Shown: positions 46,511-55,244 of the stretch, piece by piece
Layout of the letters: each line of letters begins with the position of its first letter
Position numbering within the stretch: position 1 is the first letter of the stretch
Assembly: GCF_025961575.1 (NCBI RefSeq)
Contig: NZ_JAOQNX010000017.1
Location: 45,928 to 109,927 of the forward strand
DNA: 64,000 nucleotides
Direction: 5' to 3'
Source: Rhodoblastus acidophilus
GTDB taxonomy: Bacteria; Pseudomonadota; Alphaproteobacteria; Rhizobiales; Beijerinckiaceae
Notes under the pieces: model-generated
What the model saw: the letters and a program-made list of their open reading frames with translations, nothing else
Told to the model about the DNA's origin: nothing
The model's database searches: none
Program-made: the position numbers and the translations under genes

Positions 46511-47314
46511 TCAGTGTCCAGGTGCCCGCATTCTGTCTTCCAATTCAAAGAGGCGGACCAAATCGTTGCGGGAAACGATGCTCGTTACGGGTATGTGGTG
46601 AGATTCTTGCAGCGCCGGCGTAACTAGTTCGGGTTTGATTCCAACTTCGTTTCGCATCTCTTTCAGTGTGCTCGCGACGCGCTCTTTGAAAAATAGATAT
46701 TCATTATTGATTGGCAGAAAAATGAATGTATGTAGAGATTTGATACGAAAATCTGAAACTAAAACATTCTGATCAATAAACTCGACGCTTCTGTAATGGA
46801 AAAATGAAACATTTTTCATGTCATCAATGTTCCAATTACGTGCGTCTGTTTCAAGGCCTTCTAGCCCTAGGGCGTATAAATCGCTATTAACCCGCTCCCG
46901 ATTTAAGATTGATCTGTAAATTTCTTCGGAAAAATGGTATCTGTCACCTGTTCTGATTGATTTAGTTATTTGTAAACAATTGAGGTGGGTTTTCATTAGC
47001 CAGTTCATGCGATTCAAATTAAAGGAGACGCTTCTGCCAATGAGATTATGATGGGCGCAAATTTCGCCAACGAATATTGCTGCTTCCGTGTCATAAGGGC
47101 TTAAGCTCGAATTGCAATCTTTGCATACGTGTTTTGATGTTGGTTCATTGTCTATTAAATTCCGCCCGCCAAACAATTCGCCGCCGACGATATTTTTTAC
47201 CGGCGTCCCAAAAACTCTGCGAAGAACTGAGGCGGAAATGATATGTTCTTTGCTAAATTTTACTTTCGTTTCTCCGCAATATGGGCAGCGCTTTTTTGTG
47301 TTTAATTCTAGCAT
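46511..47314 (-). CDS. HNH-like zinc-finger nuclease candidate (cargo gene)
   Basis: A 267-residue protein much AT-richer than the rest of the window. The N-terminus has CPYC (C10, C13), SKEHIIS (H24) and CKDCN (C64, C67, N68), the arrangement of treble-clef HNH endonucleases with two zinc knuckles. The remaining 200 residues are unlike any family I know. It lies next to the integrase, where mobile elements often carry accessory or anti-phage genes. A defence role is inference only. ATG 47314. Confidence 0.55.
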   Translation of the reverse strand: MLELNTKKRCPYCGETKVKFSKEHIISASVLRRVFGTPVKNIVGGELFGGRNLIDNEPTSKHVCKDCNSSLSPYDTEAAIFVGEICAHHNLIGRSVSFNLNRMNWLMKTHLNCLQITKSIRTGDRYHFSEEIYRSILNRERVNSDLYALGLEGLETDARNWNIDDMKNVSFFHYRSVEFIDQNVLVSDFRIKSLHTFIFLPINNEYLFFKERVASTLKEMRNEVGIKPELVTPALQESHHIPVTSIVSRNDLVRLFELEDRMRAPGH

Positions 47315-47397
47315 TTTTCTTGCCTTTCATGCCCCATCAATCCTGCAACGCTGTTCAATCGCGCTTTAGAAAATCATTTTCGTATCCGTTTGCGAGC

Positions 47398-48624
47398 CTA
47401 TGCAACAATCATCTTGATCCTATCCGCCAGCCTTTCGACCGCTTCACGTTTCTCCGCAAGCATGTCGTAAAGGTCGTAAACGCCTGTGATTGATCCGTCG
47501 ACATGGTTCAGCAATGCTCGGACCGTGTCGCGGCTGACGCCGGGTTCCTCGCCTACCTTTTTCCTGCATAGCGTCGCGCCTGTTCGACGCAGGTCGTGCG
47601 GCGTGAATGGCTTCAGGCCCTTTTCTATATGGTCCGCGTCCGAGCAAATCCGCCGCGTCGCCTGCGAAAGGCTGTGCCGAGCAATGCCGTCCGTTGAAGC
47701 CCATTTGCTCGCGAACACGTAGGGGCTTTCGCCGTCTATGCCACGGCGCTTATCGGCGAGCGCTTCCTTAATCGTCTCAACGGCGAGGGGTGATAGCGGC
47801 ACAATATGGGCGCGTCTGTTCTTTACCCGTTCTTTGGGGATCGTCCATTGCGGGGCAGGGGTGTCTAGTTCCAGCTCTTCAACCTTCATCCCGGCGACCT
47901 CGCCGGGGCGGGCGCACGTCAATAGAATCGTACGAAGCGCAAGCTCAATGCTCCGCGACGTCGGCGACAAGGGATCATCAAGCGCCCACCAAAGAACCTT
48001 CAGCTCGGCGTCGCACAGTACCCGGTCTTTGGCCCTCTCCTTTTTGCCGCTGAACTTTTTCGCGCCGGCCAGGACGTTTTCTTTGATTAGATCGCGGTCA
48101 ACGGCATAGCCGAGCATCGTACGTAGGACGGATTGCGTACGGTTCGCGGACACGGGGGCGGTTGCCGCAATGTCGGACAGCAGTTCCGCGAAGTCGCTGC
48201 GCGTGAGGCTGGAGGCTACCCGATCGCGCCACTTGTTCAGCGGGCGCTGCAAATAGCCCTTGTCATTCTTCCATGACGCCTTCGTGCGCTCGACATGCGC
48301 AAGATAACGTTCAACCAAGTCGCCAAACGTCATGCCTTCGCGCTTTGCGGCGATTGCCTCGGCTCGGATGTCTTGGCCGCCCTCAAGCTTCGCGCTCTCG
48401 GCGCTGGCTCTTGCTCGGGCTTGCGCAAGCGACATTGCGGGGTAGCGACCTAGCGTCAACCTGACGGTCGTGGCCTGACCTTTGCCGCGCGCCAAGAATC
48501 CCCAAACCTTGCCCGTGCTCGTGACGCGCAGACGAAGGCCTTTGCAGCCTTCGTCTGTGAATTCGAGGCGCTGCTTCGTTGATGCCGTTACGTGCTCGAC
48601 GAACTCTTTCGTCAGCTTGGTCAT
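47398..48624 (-). CDS. tyrosine integrase (P4 type)
   Basis: A 408-residue site-specific recombinase. The N-terminal DUF4102-like arm-binding part (LRLRVTSTGKVWGFLARGKG, LGRYPAMSLAQARARA) precedes a SAM-like core-binding domain (about 95-185) and the catalytic domain. Catalytic residues are R239 (TCARPGEV), H343 and R346 (PHDLRRTGAT), H374 (LLNHVDG) and the tyrosine at 383 or 386 (GVYDLYDM). Its start lies about 170 bp from attR. It should integrate and excise the element at tRNA-Pro. Confidence 0.95.
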   Translation of the reverse strand: MTKLTKEFVEHVTASTKQRLEFTDEGCKGLRLRVTSTGKVWGFLARGKGQATTVRLTLGRYPAMSLAQARARASAESAKLEGGQDIRAEAIAAKREGMTFGDLVERYLAHVERTKASWKNDKGYLQRPLNKWRDRVASSLTRSDFAELLSDIAATAPVSANRTQSVLRTMLGYAVDRDLIKENVLAGAKKFSGKKERAKDRVLCDAELKVLWWALDDPLSPTSRSIELALRTILLTCARPGEVAGMKVEELELDTPAPQWTIPKERVKNRRAHIVPLSPLAVETIKEALADKRRGIDGESPYVFASKWASTDGIARHSLSQATRRICSDADHIEKGLKPFTPHDLRRTGATLCRKKVGEEPGVSRDTVRALLNHVDGSITGVYDLYDMLAEKREAVERLADRIKMIVA

Positions 48625-48665
48625 TTTGCGCCCCTTCAGGTCAGACCCCTAGTCTCATACCACGA

Positions 48666-48686
48666 AAATGGGACACATGGGACACA
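48666..48686 (+). other. candidate integrase arm sites, right end
   Basis: AAATGGGACACA (48666-48677) followed by TGGGACACA (48678-48686) in tandem, between the integrase start and attR. The first matches 27303-27314 exactly and in the same orientation. Confidence 0.45.
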
Positions 48687-48792
48687 AAATAGCGCGGGCT
48701 CCTGACTAGTGCTGATGGGTTCTGATGATAAAAGTCAACAGAAACAACGGTTATAAGAGCTTCTGAATGTGTCTGAAAACCACTTTGGCTGC

Positions 48793-48839
48793 CTGGGGGA
48801 CTAGGGGTCGTGGGTTCGAATCCCGCCACTCCGACCATT
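48793..48839 (+). other. attR, right attachment core (47 bp)
   Basis: Identical to 27182-27228. It is the displaced 3' half of tRNA-Pro, marking the right end of the element; the 5' half of the tRNA is absent here. Confidence 0.95.
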
Positions 48840-48865
48840 CAACCGCTTGAAACGGTTGCAAAAAA

Positions 48866-48895
48866 AAGCCGCATCCCAAGGGGGTGCGGCTTTTT
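48866..48895 (+). terminator. original chromosomal terminator of tRNA-Pro
   Basis: AAGCCGCATCCC / GGGTGCGGCTT stem followed by TTTTGC, preceded by an A-run, so it may work in both directions. It would have ended the tRNA transcript before the element integrated. Confidence 0.85.
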
Positions 48896-49338
48896 GCTGA
48901 AATGGCGCGGAAGTCTCCGATTTTTTCCGAACTCTGTTCGCGAGTTGTTCAATAGAGCAAGGCGCGAAAAAGCCGCCCGGGGAGCGGCTCGTTGCGCTGG
49001 CGGTCGTTTCGGCGCCTCTCTTGACCTTGGCTTTCTTGCGCCGCAGCGCCCGCGGCGACATCCGTTCCACGACATATGAGGGGGTCGGACAGTGGGCGAT
49101 TGGCGGAAGGGGTGGGATTCGTTTCTCGCTCCCGCTCAAGTTCGGGATGGGCGCCTGTCGTTCCATTTGTGTCTGACCCAAAAACGCGACCATCACCGTA
49201 GCCATTTTCTGTGAAGCCCATGGTGTGCGGTCGTGATCGGCGGATTCTGGTCTTTGCCCGAACGGATGCTTCTCTTTCGACACCGGACGAAGACGAAATA
49301 GAAAAAGAAACATCGCCAAGCTGCCAGCGTCAACGACA
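48896..49338. other. intergenic region, no gene recognised
   Basis: About 440 bp between attR and the RND pump stop. Frames crossing it have arginine/proline-rich, non-protein-like composition. No tRNA, terminator or repeat stands out beyond the one at 48866. Confidence 0.5.
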
Positions 49339-52300
49339 TCATACGGTTTGAGACGTGTCGGCGAGATCGACGTGGGACGCCAATGTCTGCTTGCTCTTTC
49401 CCTGAGAAACACGGACGATCAGCACATAGAGCAGCGGAGTGACGAACACCGCCAGCACGGTCGCTGCGATCATGCCGCCGAGCACGCCTGTGCCGATGGC
49501 GCGCTGGCTGTTCATGCCGGCGCCGGTCGCCATCGCCAATGGCGTCACGCCGAGAATGAAGGCGAACGAGGTCATGACGATCGGCCGGAAGCGCAGTTCG
49601 CAAGCCGCCAGCGCCGCCTCGCGCAACGAGCGCCCCTGCGCCAGAAACTCCCTGGCGACTTCGACGATCAGGATGGCGTTCTTGGCCGTCAAGCCGACCA
49701 CGGTGACGAGGCCGACCTTGAAATAGATGTCGTCGGGCAAGTCGCGCAGCAACATGGCGACAACCGCGCCGAGGCCGCCGGTCGGGACCGCCAGCAGCAC
49801 CACCAGCGGGATCGACCAGCTTTCATAGAGCGCGGCGAGGCACAGGAAGACGCTCAGCAGCGACAGGGCGAACAGGTAAACGGCCTGGCTGCCCGAAAGC
49901 TTTTCCTGAAGCGATTGCCCGGTCCAGGCGAAGTCGAAACCTTGCGGCAATTGCGCGGCGAGCCGCTCCATCTCCGCCATGGCGTCGCCGCTGGCGTAGC
50001 CCGGCGCCGCGCTGCCGGAAAATTTGATGCTCGGATAGCCATTGTAGCCGACCACCTGCGCGGGGCCCATAGTCCAGCCGATCCGGGCGAAGGATTGCAG
50101 CGGAGTCATCTGTCCCTGCGCATTGCGCACATGAATGCTCAGGAGGTCGTCGGGCTTCATGCGCCGGGCGGCGTCCGCCTGCACGATCACCTGCTGCATC
50201 CGGCCTTGGCTGGGAAAATCGTTGACATAGACCGAGCCGAGGCTGGTCGACAGCGCCTCGTTGATGCTGGCGAAGGCGACGCCGAGCGCATTCGCCTTCT
50301 GTCGGTCGATCATGAGTTCGATCTGCGGCGCCGTCGGCAATCCCTCGACATAGACGCCCTGAAGGATCGGGCTTTGGCTCGCCGCTTTCAACAGCTGGTC
50401 GCGCGCCGAGGCGAGCGCGGCATGGCCTTGCTGGGCCTTGTCCTGCAAACGGAAGTTGAACCCGCTGGAATTGCCCAGCGAGTCGATCGCCGGAGGCGCG
50501 AGCGCCATGGCGACCGCGTCGGGGAGCGCGCCGAGCGCGGCATTGGCGCGGGCGCTGATGGCGTCGGCGCCGTCCTCCGGGCCGCGCTCCTTCCAGTCCT
50601 TCAGGTTGACGAAGGCCAGCGTGGTGTTCTGGCCCTGGCCGGAAAAGCCGAAGCCGAGAATTTGCACATGCCCCGCGACCGCCTTTTCCGCGGAAAAATG
50701 GTCCTCGATCCGCTTCGCCACATCGAGCGTCCGCTCGGCGGAGGATTCCGGCGGGGTCTGGGCGTCGACGATCACATAGCCCTGATCTTCCGTGGGCAGG
50801 AAACTCGACGGCAAACGCGAAAAACCCCAGCCGAGCGCGGCCAGCAGCGCCGCGTAAACGGCGAGCGAACGCAAGGGACGACGAAGAATGCGCGCGACGC
50901 CCGACAGATAGGTCCGCTTGCTGGTTGCGAACGCATGGTTGAAGATCTTGAAAAAGCCGCGCGGCTCGTGGCCCTCCGCGACGGGCTTGAGCAAGGTCGC
51001 GCACAAAGCCGGCGTCAGCGACAAGGCGAGGAAGGCGGACAGCGCGATGGAGGTCGCCATGCTGACCGCGAACTGGCGATAGATCACCCCGACCGAGCCG
51101 GGAAACGCCGCCATGGGAACGAAGACCGCGACCAGAACCGAAGTGATGCCGATAATGGCGGCCCTGATCTGCCCCATCGCCTTGCGGGTGGCCTCGCGCG
51201 GCGAAAGTTTTTCTTCGGCCATGGTGCGCTCGACATTTTCGACGACGACAATGGCGTCGTCGACCAGAATGCCGATGGCCAGCACCATGCCGAACATGGT
51301 CAGCACATTCAGCGAAAAGCCGCCGATCAGCAGCGCGCCGCAGGCGCCCAGCAGCGCGATCGGCACGACAATGGCCGGAATCAGCGTGTAGCGCAGGTTT
51401 TGCAGAAACAGGAACATCACCGCGAAGACGAGGATCATCGCCTCGACCAGCGTCTTGAGCACCTGATGGATCGAAACCTCGACAAAGGGCGTGGTGTCAT
51501 AGGGGGTGGCGACGCTGACATTGGCGGGCAGCGTCTTTTGCAGTTGCGCCAGTTTCGCCTTGAGGGCGGCCGCGGTCGCAAGCGCATTGCCGCCGGGGGC
51601 GAGCTGGATGCCGATGCCGGCGGCGGGGCGCCCGTCGAGGCGGGTCTGATTGGAATAGGACTGGCCGGCGCGCTCGACGGTCGCGACATCGCGCAGGCGC
51701 GCCAGCGATCCATCGGGATTGGCGCGCAGGACGATGTCCTCGAATTCGCCGACCGTGGTGAGCTGGCCCTTCACCAGGACGTTGGCGACGATGCGCTGGC
51801 CGGGGCTCGCCGGCAGCGCGCCGATCGTTCCCGAGGCGACCAAGGCGTTTTGGGCGGAAATCGCCGCGGTGACATCGCCGGGCGAAAGATTCAGGCCCAC
51901 CAGCTTGGCCGGGTCGATCCAGACGCGCATCGCCTTTTCGGTCGAGAACAGGATGGCGCGGCCGACGCCGGGCACGCGCCGCAACTCGCCGAGGACGCGC
52001 CGCGCCGCGAGATCGCCGAGATCGGCTTCGCTCAGGGCGCCGTCGCGCGACGACAGCGTCACCACCTGGAGGAAGCTGGTGCTGGCCTCCTCGACGGTGA
52101 CGCCCTGCTGGATCACGACGCGCGGCAGGCGGGCCTCGATGCGCTTGATCCGGTTCTGCACGGCGACGGTGGCGTCCGAAGCGTTGGAGCCCGGCGCGAA
52201 CGAGATCATGATCTGGGTCTGACCGGAAGTGTCGCTGGTCGACTCAAAATACATCAGGCCGGGAACGCCGTTCAGCTCCTCCTCGATGATGCGGGTGACG

Positions 52301-52479
52301 CCATCGTAGAGCCGTTCCGGCGGCGCGCCGGGATAGGTCGCCGTCACCTGAACGGTCACCGGGGCGACGTCGGGATATTGCGACACCGGCAGAAAGACGA
52401 GCGCGATCAGGCCGCCGAGCGCGATGAAGATCGAGATGACCCAGGCGAAAATCGGCCGGTCGATGAAGAAATTGGTCAT
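49339..52479 (-). CDS. RND efflux pump inner-membrane subunit (HAE-1 type)
   Basis: A 1046-residue AcrB/MexF-type proton-driven drug exporter that works with a periplasmic adaptor and outer-membrane channel. The start NFFIDRPIFAWVISIFIALGG, the proton-relay DD in GILVDDAIVVVENV (TM4) and the TM10 lysine in VVGLTAKNAILIVEVAREF are all present, along with two large periplasmic loops. ATG 52479 is 22 bp after the adaptor stop, so they are one operon. No outer-membrane channel gene lies in the window. Control is probably by the divergent TetR protein. Confidence 0.96.
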   Translation of the reverse strand: MTNFFIDRPIFAWVISIFIALGGLIALVFLPVSQYPDVAPVTVQVTATYPGAPPERLYDGVTRIIEEELNGVPGLMYFESTSDTSGQTQIMISFAPGSNASDATVAVQNRIKRIEARLPRVVIQQGVTVEEASTSFLQVVTLSSRDGALSEADLGDLAARRVLGELRRVPGVGRAILFSTEKAMRVWIDPAKLVGLNLSPGDVTAAISAQNALVASGTIGALPASPGQRIVANVLVKGQLTTVGEFEDIVLRANPDGSLARLRDVATVERAGQSYSNQTRLDGRPAAGIGIQLAPGGNALATAAALKAKLAQLQKTLPANVSVATPYDTTPFVEVSIHQVLKTLVEAMILVFAVMFLFLQNLRYTLIPAIVVPIALLGACGALLIGGFSLNVLTMFGMVLAIGILVDDAIVVVENVERTMAEEKLSPREATRKAMGQIRAAIIGITSVLVAVFVPMAAFPGSVGVIYRQFAVSMATSIALSAFLALSLTPALCATLLKPVAEGHEPRGFFKIFNHAFATSKRTYLSGVARILRRPLRSLAVYAALLAALGWGFSRLPSSFLPTEDQGYVIVDAQTPPESSAERTLDVAKRIEDHFSAEKAVAGHVQILGFGFSGQGQNTTLAFVNLKDWKERGPEDGADAISARANAALGALPDAVAMALAPPAIDSLGNSSGFNFRLQDKAQQGHAALASARDQLLKAASQSPILQGVYVEGLPTAPQIELMIDRQKANALGVAFASINEALSTSLGSVYVNDFPSQGRMQQVIVQADAARRMKPDDLLSIHVRNAQGQMTPLQSFARIGWTMGPAQVVGYNGYPSIKFSGSAAPGYASGDAMAEMERLAAQLPQGFDFAWTGQSLQEKLSGSQAVYLFALSLLSVFLCLAALYESWSIPLVVLLAVPTGGLGAVVAMLLRDLPDDIYFKVGLVTVVGLTAKNAILIVEVAREFLAQGRSLREAALAACELRFRPIVMTSFAFILGVTPLAMATGAGMNSQRAIGTGVLGGMIAATVLAVFVTPLLYVLIVRVSQGKSKQTLASHVDLADTSQTV

Positions 52480-52501
52480 GTCCGCGCTTTCGAAAAACGG
52501 C

Positions 52502-53686
52502 TCAGGGTTTTGCGGCCGCAGCCGCGCCGGCGTCGCGCCACGGTTTTGGCGTGACCGGCATGCCCGGCTGGATTTTCTGAAAACCTTCGACGACGATCGT
52601 CTCGCCGGGTTTCAGGCCGTCTTCCACGATCCAGCCGGCCTCCGTCAGCGCGCCCGTGCGCAGCGGGCGCAAAACAAGGGTTTTGTCGCCGGTGACGACA
52701 TAGGCCTGCGCCTCGCCGGCGCTGCTGCGCTGAATGGCCTGCGGCGGCACGATCACCGCGCCCGCCGTCACGCCGAAGGGAACGCGGACGCGGACATAGG
52801 CCCCCGGCAGCAGCGCGCCGTTGGGGTTGGCGAAGGCGGCGCGCAAACTCACCTGTCCGGTGCCGGCGTCCACGCTGACATCGGAAAACAGCAGTTTTCC
52901 GGCGCCGGGGCGCGGTGCGCCGTCGGCGCTGACCAGCCGGACTTCGGTCGCCGCGGCGTCGGCGGCGCGGTCCATGAGCCGTCCGACCTCGGAGGCGTCG
53001 GCGCTGAAGTCCGCGTAGATCGGGTCGATCTGCTGGATCACGGCCAGCCGGGTCGCGTCGCCTTGCGCCAGCGAACCCTCGGTGACCAGCGCGCGGCCGA
53101 TGCGTCCGGCGATCGGGGCGCGAACCGTGGCGTGATCGAGGTCGATTTTGGCGCGGACGAGTTGCGCCTTGGCGCTGGCGACGTCGGCCTCGGCCTGCTG
53201 GAGAGCGGCGGTGGCGATGTCGTGCTGGGCGGTGCTGGCGGCCCGCTTTTCCAGCAGCGCGTCGGCGCGTTCGGCCTGTTTGAGCGCCTGAATCCGGTTG
53301 GCCTCGGCGCGCGCGACCGCCGCCGTCTTGGCGTCGACCTCGGCCTGATAGATCGAGGGGTCGATGCGGAACAGCACGTCGCCCTCCGCGACGCTGGCGC
53401 CTTCCTTGAAGGCGCGTTCCTGAATGATGCCTGCGACTTGCGCCCGCACTTCGGCGACGCGGGTCGAGGACAGGCGGCCCGGGAGATCGACAGTCCGCGG
53501 CGCTTCGACTGCTGCGGCGATGGCGGTGGACACCTCCATTGCGGCCTCGGCGGCGGGCGCCGGATCGTTGGCGGGCTTGCAGCCGGCGAGCGCCAGAACA
53601 AGACAGGCGGCGACGCCCGGGAGGGTCAGGACGCCCGGCAAGCGCCGGCATTCTCTTTGTCTCATGGCGGTGTCGATCCTGTTCAT
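52502..53686 (-). CDS. RND efflux periplasmic adaptor (MFP)
   Basis: A 394-residue lipoprotein adaptor. A signal peptide ends in the lipobox LALAGC. Then come the first lipoyl half (VAEVRAQVAGIIQERAFKEGASVAEGDVLFRID), a helical hairpin rich in alanine, the second lipoyl half (DLDHATVRAPIAGRIGRALVTEGSL) and a beta-barrel and membrane-proximal domain. ATG 53686 (MNRIDTAM) or 53665 (MRQREC) could be the start; ribosome sites are weak. The frame is open further to 53773. It is divergent from the TetR gene across a palindromic operator. Confidence 0.93.
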   Translation of the reverse strand: MNRIDTAMRQRECRRLPGVLTLPGVAACLVLALAGCKPANDPAPAAEAAMEVSTAIAAAVEAPRTVDLPGRLSSTRVAEVRAQVAGIIQERAFKEGASVAEGDVLFRIDPSIYQAEVDAKTAAVARAEANRIQALKQAERADALLEKRAASTAQHDIATAALQQAEADVASAKAQLVRAKIDLDHATVRAPIAGRIGRALVTEGSLAQGDATRLAVIQQIDPIYADFSADASEVGRLMDRAADAAATEVRLVSADGAPRPGAGKLLFSDVSVDAGTGQVSLRAAFANPNGALLPGAYVRVRVPFGVTAGAVIVPPQAIQRSSAGEAQAYVVTGDKTLVLRPLRTGALTEAGWIVEDGLKPGETIVVEGFQKIQPGMPVTPKPWRDAGAAAAAKP

Positions 53687-53795
53687 CTCGTCTTGCGGCG
53701 GGCCTTTGCTGCGGCGCTGGTCTGCGTCATGCGATAGGTGGAGCGGCGTGCGTCGTTCGGGGGGTCTTGCCAAAGCCTCGGCGAGTTTTTAAATC

Positions 53796-53805
53796 CATAC
53801 GTATG
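53796..53805. promoter_or_regulatory. putative TetR operator
   Basis: CATACGTATG is a perfect 10-bp palindrome within AT-rich sequence between the divergent adaptor and TetR genes, 17 bp before the TetR ATG. Typical of AcrR-type operators. Confidence 0.6.
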
Positions 53806-53822
53806 TATTGAAAAGAGGAAAA

Positions 53823-54356
53823 ATGGGCCGGACGCGAACCATCGACCGCGACAAGGTGCTGGATGTCGCCGAACAGATCGTTCTGCGCGAAGGCGCGGCC
53901 GCGCTCACCTTCGACGCCGTCGCAAAGGGCGCCGGCATCACCAAGGGCGGCGTGCAATATTGTTTCGGTGGCAAGGACGACCTGATCTCAGCGATCGTCG
54001 AACGCGGCGTCAAACTTTTCGAGGCGGAGCTCGCGCGAAACACCCCGCCGGACGCCGACAGCCTGGAGCGCGCGCGGGGGTATATTCTGGCGTCTGGCCG
54101 CATTGATGAGGCGACCCAGACGAAACTGGTCGGCCTGCTGCTCGCGCTGCTTCAGCTGCCCGGCCAAGTGCAGAATGTCCGCGCCTGGTACGCCCAGTGG
54201 ATAGCCCAGCTTGATCCGTCCTGCGAGGCGGAGCGTCGGATCAGAACGGCGCTGATCGCCGCAGAAGGCGCCTTCTTCCTTCGCAGTCTCGGCCTCGTCG
54301 AAATGGACCAGGCCAACTGGGACGACGTCTTTGCGGACATACTCAAACTGCTCTGA
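53823..54356 (+). CDS. TetR/AcrR family repressor of the RND pump
   Basis: A 177-residue regulator. The N-terminal HTH reads DKVLDVAEQIVLREGAAALTFDAVAKGAGITKGGVQYCFGGKDDL; here F replaces the usual Y and G follows where H/S/N often stands, but the fold is clear. The C-terminal ligand domain is short. ATG 53823 follows AAGAGGAAAA. By position it should repress the divergent pump operon and itself. Confidence 0.9.
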   Translation: MGRTRTIDRDKVLDVAEQIVLREGAAALTFDAVAKGAGITKGGVQYCFGGKDDLISAIVERGVKLFEAELARNTPPDADSLERARGYILASGRIDEATQTKLVGLLLALLQLPGQVQNVRAWYAQWIAQLDPSCEAERRIRTALIAAEGAFFLRSLGLVEMDQANWDDVFADILKLL

Positions 54357-54858
54357 AGCGAGCCGACCACCAAATCTGATCAGCGCCGGCCGGTCGCACG
54401 TGGTGACGCCGGAGCCCAGGGCGCGAACGGCAGCTTCACCCACCGAAGAAGGCCTCCTTTAACGGAGGTAGGCGCGCTTCGCGCCTGTTCGTCCGCGCAT
54501 TTCGAATGGCGATGGCCAAGGACCGCTTCTGCCCGACGATCAACCGGGTCGAACTTGCGCGCGAGCCGCCGGATCGGCTCCGGCGGTGGCGCGGTGGCCG
54601 CCGTCAACAGAGTCGCAACTCTGACGGTCGGATCACGGTTGTCCACGTCGAGCATTTCGTCGTTCAAGGCGCCTTGCTTGACTGGTGGCTGGGCGTGAAG
54701 CCCAACAAGCGTTAGGCTTGGCCTCCTTGGCAGAAGAGGTGGTCGCGAGCGCCATGAGTTCTCGATTACGTTGATTTCTCGCAATGCTTTGTTCAAACAA
54801 CGTTGGCGCGAAGTCCTCGCGACTGCGGATCGAGCTTGAAACGTCCCGCTCCCTCGCG
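54357..54858. other. intergenic region, no gene recognised
   Basis: About 500 bp with scattered short frames whose residues are mostly R, P and G. No known transposase or repeat pattern seen. The ArsR promoter begins at its right end. Confidence 0.5.
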
Positions 54859-54887
54859 TTGACGTTTGCTGTTTCTGCAATTATAGA
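54859..54887 (+). promoter_or_regulatory. sigma70 promoter of the arsR-arsM operon
   Basis: TTGACG (54859-54864) and TATAGA (54882-54887) with 17-bp spacing. The AT-rich ATTATAGAAATATAGAAT around the -10 box repeats ATAGAA twice and is a likely ArsR operator. Confidence 0.75.
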
Positions 54888-54908
54888 AATATAGAATAGG
54901 GGGCTTCG

Positions 54909-55235
54909 GTGGACGATCAGGTCGCACGCTACGCCGACATGCTGGCGGCGCTGGGGACGGAGGCCAGACTCCGGATCATCCGGCTTCTGCTTGCCGCGCA
55001 TCCGAATGGGCTTGTGGTCGGCGAGATCGGCGCGGAACTCGGCATTCCTCCCTCGACCCTGTCGCATCATCTCGACAAGCTGAAGAACGAAGGGCTGGTC
55101 GCGGTCCGGCGCGAAAGCACGTTCTTGCGCTATTCCGCCCGCACCGAAGCGCTGGAGGAAATCCTGAGCTTTCTGTTCGCGGAGTGCTGCACCCGCAACA
55201 AGGCGATCAATCCCAAGGCCGTCATCAAAGCATAG
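54909..55235 (+). CDS. arsR: ArsR family transcriptional regulator
   Basis: A 108-residue winged-helix repressor. The recognition helix is in GIPPSTLSHHLDKLKNEGLV. The CC pair at residues 93-94 (FAECCTRN) near the C-terminus is the expected As(III)-binding position of ArsR proteins that regulate arsM. The start is GTG 54909, close to the predicted transcription start. arsM follows by 9 bp. Confidence 0.92.
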   Translation: MDDQVARYADMLAALGTEARLRIIRLLLAAHPNGLVVGEIGAELGIPPSTLSHHLDKLKNEGLVAVRRESTFLRYSARTEALEEILSFLFAECCTRNKAINPKAVIKA

Positions 55236-55244
55236 GAGGTTGCA

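Larger units (their letters stand above)
27182..48839. mobile_element. integrative phage-like element in tRNA-Pro (satellite or reduced prophage)
   Basis: A 21.66 kb element bounded by 47-bp perfect direct repeats, with a P4-type tyrosine integrase at the right end and a HTH excisionase/AlpA-like gene at the left. Gene order is: HTH, early genes, primase-helicase, repeat-rich origin candidate, gpZ-like, TerS, TerL, scaffold-like, portal, gpW-like, scaffold-like, tail-assembly chaperone, tape measure, FII-like, small regulators, HNH-like cargo, integrase. No capsid, protease, tail-tube, tail-tip or lysis genes are recognisable. Gene starts and spacing look mostly intact, which argues against random decay. 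Confidence 0.85.

Noticed and set aside
46091..46627. 178-codon plus-strand frame across the end of the right-arm module
   Set aside because: It overlaps the frameshifted small gene, a terminator and the HNH-like gene, and its composition (R, P, A, C) is not protein-like.
54380..54880. Frames in the TetR-ArsR intergenic region, considered as a transposase remnant
   Set aside because: No recognisable transposase motif, no inverted repeats; composition typical of non-coding GC-rich DNA.
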